This document shows positions 60,556-64,000 of a stretch of DNA of 64,000 nucleotides, piece after piece. Under the pieces are notes generated by a model. It was not told where the DNA came from, made no database searches, and worked only from the letters and a program-made list of their open reading frames with translations. A program made the position numbers and the translations under genes. The stretch covers positions 416,065 to 480,064 of the forward strand of contig SRUQ01000005.1 in NCBI GenBank assembly GCA_004791255.1. The letters run 5' to 3'. The stretch comes from a bacterium M00.F.Ca.ET.205.01.1.1 (GTDB taxonomy: Bacteria; Pseudomonadota; Alphaproteobacteria; Rhizobiales; Rhizobiaceae). Every line of letters starts with the position of its first letter. The stretch's first letter is position 1.

Positions 60556-61539
60556 GTGACGAGATTGGCTGAAATTCTTGCCGTCGGCGAGGCGATGGAC
60601 CGGGCGCTGGCGCTGCTCGAAGGCGGCGAAGTCGTCGCCATTCCGACCGAGACCGTCTACGGGCTGGCCGGCGACGCCACCAACGGCATCGGCGTGGCGC
60701 GCATTTTCGAGGCCAAGGGCCGCCCGCGCTTCAACCCGCTGATCGCCCATGTCGCCGACATGGCAATGGCCGAGCGCATCGCCCTGTTCGACCCGCTGTC
60801 GAGAAAGCTGGCGCAGGCGTTCTGGCCAGGCCCGCTGACGCTGGTGCTGCCGCAGCGGCCCGGCAACGGCATTCATCCGCTGGTCACCGCCGGGCTCGAC
60901 ACGATCGCCTTGCGTATGCCGAGGGGCTTTGGCGGCGACCTGATCGGCCGGCTCGGCCGTCCGCTTGCCGCGCCCAGCGCCAATTCCTCCGGCAAGATCA
61001 GCGCCACGACGGCGCAGGCGGTGGCGGCCGATCTCGGCGCCCGGATCAGGCTGGTGGTCGACGGCGGCGCGACGCCGGTCGGGCTGGAATCGACCATCGT
61101 CAAGGCTGAGGGAAATACGTTGCGCCTGCTGCGGCCCGGCGGCATTGCCGCAGAGGAGATCGAGGCGGCCACGGGCATGGCACTGTTGCGCGGCGGTGGC
61201 GCCGGTGTCGAGGCGCCGGGCATGCTTGCCTCGCACTATGCGCCGGGTGCGGCGGTACGGCTCAACGCCGAAACGGTCGGCGAGGGCGAAGCGCTTCTGG
61301 CTTTCGGCGTCAGGCGTGCGCAGGGCTGGCAGAGCGCGACGGCCTTCCTCAACCTGTCCCAGACGGGTGACCTGCGCGAGGCGGCAAGCGGTCTTTTCGC
61401 GGCCATGCAGGAACTCGACCGCAGCGGCGCGCGAACCATTGCCGTCGAACCCATTCCTTTCGACGGACTGGGCGAGGCGATCAACGATCGGCTCGCCCGC
61501 GCCGCCGCTCCGCGTGACAAGATCCTGCCGCCAACATAG
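60556..61539 (+). CDS. tsaC: L-threonylcarbamoyladenylate synthase (Sua5/YrdC/TsaC family)
   Basis: A 327-aa enzyme of the long Sua5 type: the YrdC domain (about 15-200: GEVVAIPTETVYGLAGDA, KGRPRFNPLIAHV, FWPGPLTLVL, APSANSSGKIS) plus the Sua5 C-terminal domain (about 230-325, SHYAPGAAVRL). It makes threonylcarbamoyl-AMP for the t6A37 base of tRNA. GTG 60556 opens the frame, but TTG 60565 has a better-spaced GAGGTGA and may be the true start. It is followed 9 bp later by the GlcD-type oxidase gene. Confidence 0.93.
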   Translation: MTRLAEILAVGEAMDRALALLEGGEVVAIPTETVYGLAGDATNGIGVARIFEAKGRPRFNPLIAHVADMAMAERIALFDPLSRKLAQAFWPGPLTLVLPQRPGNGIHPLVTAGLDTIALRMPRGFGGDLIGRLGRPLAAPSANSSGKISATTAQAVAADLGARIRLVVDGGATPVGLESTIVKAEGNTLRLLRPGGIAAEEIEAATGMALLRGGGAGVEAPGMLASHYAPGAAVRLNAETVGEGEALLAFGVRRAQGWQSATAFLNLSQTGDLREAASGLFAAMQELDRSGARTIAVEPIPFDGLGEAINDRLARAAAPRDKILPPT

Positions 61540-61548
61540 TTTCCTGAG

Positions 61549-62979
61549 ATGACCGATCGTGCTGAGACACTCGACGCTGCCCTGATCGACCGTTTCGCGG
61601 CGATCGTCGGCGAAAAATACGCCTTGCGCGACCAGCGGGATATCGCGCCTTACATTACGGAGCGGCGCGGGCTGTGGCACGGCGCGACATCGCTGGTGCT
61701 GCGGCCGGGCAGCGTCGAGGAAGTCAGCCGCATCATGCGGCTGGCGACCGAGACGGGCACGCCAGTGGTGCCGCAAAGCGGCAACACCGGGCTGGTCGGC
61801 GCCCAGGTGCCGGACAAGTCCGGCCGCGACATCGTGCTCTCCCTGTCGCGGCTGAACCGCATCCGCGAGATCGATGTGCTCTCGAACACGGTGACGGTCG
61901 AGGCCGGCGTCATCCTGCAGACGCTGCAGGAAGCGGCCGACGCCGCCGGCCGGCTGTTCCCACTGTCGCTCGCCGCGCAAGGCACCTGCCAAATCGCCGG
62001 CAATCTTTCCTCCAATGCCGGCGGCACCGGCGTGCTGGCCTATGGCAATGCGCGCGAGCTTTGCCTCGGCGTCGAAGTGGTGCTGCCGACGGGCGAGGTG
62101 TTCGATGATCTGCGCAAGCTGAAGAAGGACAACACCGGCTACGATTTGAAGAACCTGTTCGTCGGCGCCGAAGGCACGCTCGGCGTCATCACCGCCGCCG
62201 TGCTGAAACTGTTCCCGAAGCCTAAGGGGCGCGAAGTCGCTTTCGCCGGCCTGTCGTCGCCCGAAGCGGCGCTGGCGCTGTTCAGCCTGGCGACGGACCG
62301 CGCCGGCGCTTCGCTCACGGCCTTCGAGCTGGTCGGCAAGAGACCTTACGATTTCACGCTCAAACATGGGCAAGGCATCGTGCGGCCGCTGGCCGATGAC
62401 TGGCCCTGGTATGTCTTGATGCAGGTGTCCTCCAGCCGCTCGGAGGCCGACGGCCGAGCGCTGATCGAGGACGTGCTCGCGGATGGTCTCGAGCAAGGCG
62501 TCGTTGGCGATGCCGTGGTCGCCGCAAGCCTCGCCCAGGGCGACGCTTTCTGGAATTTCCGCGAGACGCTTCCCGAATGCCAGAAGCCGGAGGGCGCTTC
62601 GATCAAGCACGACATTTCAGTGCCGATCGCGTCGATCCCGGACTTCATTGAAAAGGGTGCGATCGCCGTTGCGTCCGTCAGCCCCGGCGCGCGCGTGGTC
62701 TGCTTCGGCCACATGGGCGACGGCAACCTCCACTATAACATCTCGCGTCCCGTCGACGGCGACGACGAAGCCTTCCTCGGCCTCTACCATACCATGAACA
62801 AGGCCGTGCACGACGTCGTGCGATCCTTCCATGGTTCGATCTCGGCCGAGCACGGCATCGGTCAGCTCAAGCGCGACGAACTGATCGCCACCGCACCGCC
62901 GATGGCCATCGACCTGATGCGCCGGGTCAAGGCGGCCTTCGATCCCGCCGGCATCATGAATCCCGGTAAGGTTATCTGA
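61549..62979 (+). CDS. FAD-linked oxidase, GlcD/D-2-hydroxyglutarate dehydrogenase type
   Basis: A 476-aa flavoprotein. FAD-binding domain (about 45-215) with VVPQSGNTGLVGAQVP, then the C-terminal FAD-oxidase domain (about 240-475) with CFGHMGDGNLHYNIS and SAEHGIGQLKRDEL, where His and Glu may bind a metal. The end FDPAGIMNPGKVI is typical. Members oxidise D-lactate, glycolate or D-2-hydroxyglutarate. No glcE/glcF partner is adjacent, so a one-subunit enzyme such as D-2-hydroxyglutarate or D-lactate dehydrogenase is more likely than glycolate oxidase. Confidence 0.9.
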   Translation: MTDRAETLDAALIDRFAAIVGEKYALRDQRDIAPYITERRGLWHGATSLVLRPGSVEEVSRIMRLATETGTPVVPQSGNTGLVGAQVPDKSGRDIVLSLSRLNRIREIDVLSNTVTVEAGVILQTLQEAADAAGRLFPLSLAAQGTCQIAGNLSSNAGGTGVLAYGNARELCLGVEVVLPTGEVFDDLRKLKKDNTGYDLKNLFVGAEGTLGVITAAVLKLFPKPKGREVAFAGLSSPEAALALFSLATDRAGASLTAFELVGKRPYDFTLKHGQGIVRPLADDWPWYVLMQVSSSRSEADGRALIEDVLADGLEQGVVGDAVVAASLAQGDAFWNFRETLPECQKPEGASIKHDISVPIASIPDFIEKGAIAVASVSPGARVVCFGHMGDGNLHYNISRPVDGDDEAFLGLYHTMNKAVHDVVRSFHGSISAEHGIGQLKRDELIATAPPMAIDLMRRVKAAFDPAGIMNPGKVI

Positions 62980-63162
62980 TCGTTTCTACATCTTGTTCCT
63001 GGTGGCATTCCGATAACCATCCCTGAGATCAGCAAAATTTAACCGACTTTCTTAAGCGCGGCGGTAAGGAGCCCACGCTACTGTTTCCCCATAAACGAGG
63101 CCGGGAAAACTGGCCCGGAGAGGACCGGACACCGGCTCTCAGGAGAAACAGGAAGGCATGCA

Positions 63163-63729
63163 ATGAACACCGGACTGAAGCCAGTCTGGGCGGGACGCAA
63201 CATGCGTCTCGACCCGCTCCGCCTGCCGCAAGTGGTAAGCTATGCCACGCGCGACGACTATGGCGACGTGACCTTCACCATCGACCACCGTGGCGCCGTG
63301 ATCCGCCGCCTGCTCGAGATGAGCGGCTTGCCGGCGATCATCGCCCTGCCGGCCAATGCCTTCCGCGGCGTTGCCGCCCGTGCCATGGAGGACCCGGAGG
63401 GCAACGTCACCGTGACCCTTGAACTCCTGCACAATGATCCGATGCTGTCGGTGCCCCTGCTGGTGGCCGACGATCTCGAAGATGTCGCTGCCGACTGGCG
63501 CGCCTGGGCCGATGCCTACCGGCTGCCGATGCTGCTGATCGAATCGGACGGCGTCGCCCGCACGCTGGAAGAATCGCTCGGCGCCGCCATCAAGACGCTG
63601 CCAGCCAAGGACCGCCGCAAGGGCCGCGTCTCCAACATGCGCCGCCCGCGCTTCCTCGCCCGCCGCAGGGCCGGCGATCTCGGCCTCCGCCTGGTCATCG
63701 ACGGCCAGGAGATTATTTCACGGGAGTAG
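63163..63729 (+). CDS. DUF6101-like conserved protein
   Basis: A 188-aa protein common in shape among rhizobia: RLPQVVSYATRDDYGDVTFTIDHRGAVIRR at the N-terminus, DDLEDVAADWRAWADAYRLPMLLIESDG in the middle, and an Arg-rich basic end (RRKGRVSNMRRPRFLARRR). No signal peptide or membrane segment. The family name is given from memory with moderate confidence. Its ATG 63163 follows AGGAAGG. It is preceded by a 183-bp gap (62980-63162) in which no feature was recognised. Confidence 0.75.
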   Translation: MNTGLKPVWAGRNMRLDPLRLPQVVSYATRDDYGDVTFTIDHRGAVIRRLLEMSGLPAIIALPANAFRGVAARAMEDPEGNVTVTLELLHNDPMLSVPLLVADDLEDVAADWRAWADAYRLPMLLIESDGVARTLEESLGAAIKTLPAKDRRKGRVSNMRRPRFLARRRAGDLGLRLVIDGQEIISRE

Positions 63730-63739
63730 GCGCTCTTTC

Positions 63740-63876
63740 CCTTCTCCCTTGTGGGAGAAGGTGGATCGGCGCGCAGCGCCGAGACGGATGAGGGGTGTTC
63801 CAGCGGAGTGAGAGGTCGGTGTTCCCTGGAGCACCCCTCATCCGTCGCCTTCGGCGACACCTTCTCCCACAAGGGG
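63740..63876. repeat. RIME-like composite palindromic repeat, copy 2, right arm cut short
   Basis: The same order and motifs as at 22161-22305: outer arm CCTTCTCCCTTGTGGGAGAA (63740-), inner arms GGATGAGGGGTGTTCCA and its partner, then CACCTTCTCCCACAAGGGG. Where copy 1 continues GAGAAGG, this copy switches to unrelated sequence at about 63876. Confidence 0.88.
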
Positions 63877-64000
63877 CCTGTTGCACAGTCCGGGAGAGTA
63901 CCGACGGGAATGGAATGCAGCGGGTTATTGCTGGCCTCTTGGGGATTGAGGCCTGGTTTTAAGGTTGAGAGGTGGGTTGTTGGGCCATTCGGCCTGGCTT
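63877..64000. mobile_element. Possible insertion sequence end (IS5-like), cut off by window edge
   Basis: Sequence beginning about 63873-63877 (CCTGTTGCACAGTCCGGGAG) looks like an IS5-type terminal repeat (GGCCTGTTGCA-type) and begins exactly where the RIME-like arm breaks. A short minus-strand frame reaches into the element from beyond the edge. The other end and the target duplication are outside the window. Confidence 0.5.
63925..64000 (-). CDS. Possible transposase C-terminus (partial)
   Basis: The last 24-25 codons of a frame that enters from the right edge and stops with TAA at 63925-63927. It encodes EWPNNPPLNLKTRPQSPRGQQ-like residues near its end. This tail reads like an IS5-family transposase C-terminus, and it lies 50 bp inside the proposed IS end, as expected. 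Too short for certainty. Confidence 0.4.
   Translation of the reverse strand, partial: SQAEWPNNPPLNLKTRPQSPRGQQ

Noticed and set aside
60211..62610. A 799-aa minus-strand frame opposite the Sua5 and GlcD-type genes.
   Set aside because: Same antisense shadow effect; both plus-strand genes show complete family motifs and ribosome sites.
1..64000. Presence of CRISPR arrays, tRNA or rRNA genes, or a prophage.
   Set aside because: No regularly spaced repeats with spacers, no cloverleaf with the GGTTCGAATCC-type arm in gaps, and no structural phage genes were found by reading.

Overview
The window looks like chromosome from an alphaproteobacterium of the Rhizobiales, most likely Mesorhizobium or a close relative. 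It is GC-rich throughout. It carries a BacA/SbmA peptide importer and a split F0 ATP synthase operon (atpI-atpB-atpE-atpF'-atpF) behind a CTTGAC-N17-CTATGT promoter. It also has two copies of the large rhizobial composite palindrome (RIME-like) and many ABC transporters for sugars, polyamines and peptides. This is inferred from gene content and sequence style; no database search was run.

Positions 1-18000 are mostly accessory catabolism and transport on the minus strand. First comes a cluster with a GntR/FCD regulator, two enolase-superfamily enzymes and a cut-off Tat-exported family 5 solute-binding protein. An RND efflux operon follows (small leader protein, pump, adaptor), controlled by a divergent TetR regulator with two evenly spaced operator boxes. 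After that lies a sugar locus: LacI regulator, one binding protein, two permeases, two ATPases and an FAH-family dehydratase-type enzyme. Between the TetR and LacI genes is a three-hairpin small RNA whose loops all carry the anti-Shine-Dalgarno motif CCUCCUCCC or a close variant (alpha-r14/cuckoo type).

Positions 18000-24040 form a putrescine/polyamine-type module on the plus strand: FAD amine oxidoreductase, two permeases, binding protein, XRE-cupin regulator and ATPase. A near-identical palindrome lies upstream of the oxidoreductase and of the first permease. In the second case it sits inside the promoter spacer.

Positions 24040-39100 mix single genes: SnoaL-like protein, ArsC-like reductase, DUF488 protein, M29 aminopeptidase, two LysR regulators, two MFS transporters, BacA, a polysaccharide deacetylase with an altered motif, a YfgM-like TPR protein with Der GTPase, an acyltransferase and a SleB-type cell wall hydrolase.

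Positions 39260-63000 are largely core genome: the F0 operon with its terminator, an ISAs1-family insertion, rnhB, a PA0069-type radical SAM protein, moaB, ispE, sppA, trmN6, a polyprenyl synthase, a TPR protein, glyQ and glyS, small secreted proteins, a Sua5-type enzyme and a GlcD-type oxidase. The right edge holds a second RIME-like palindrome, apparently broken by another insertion sequence that runs out of the window. No tRNA, rRNA, CRISPR array or prophage was seen.
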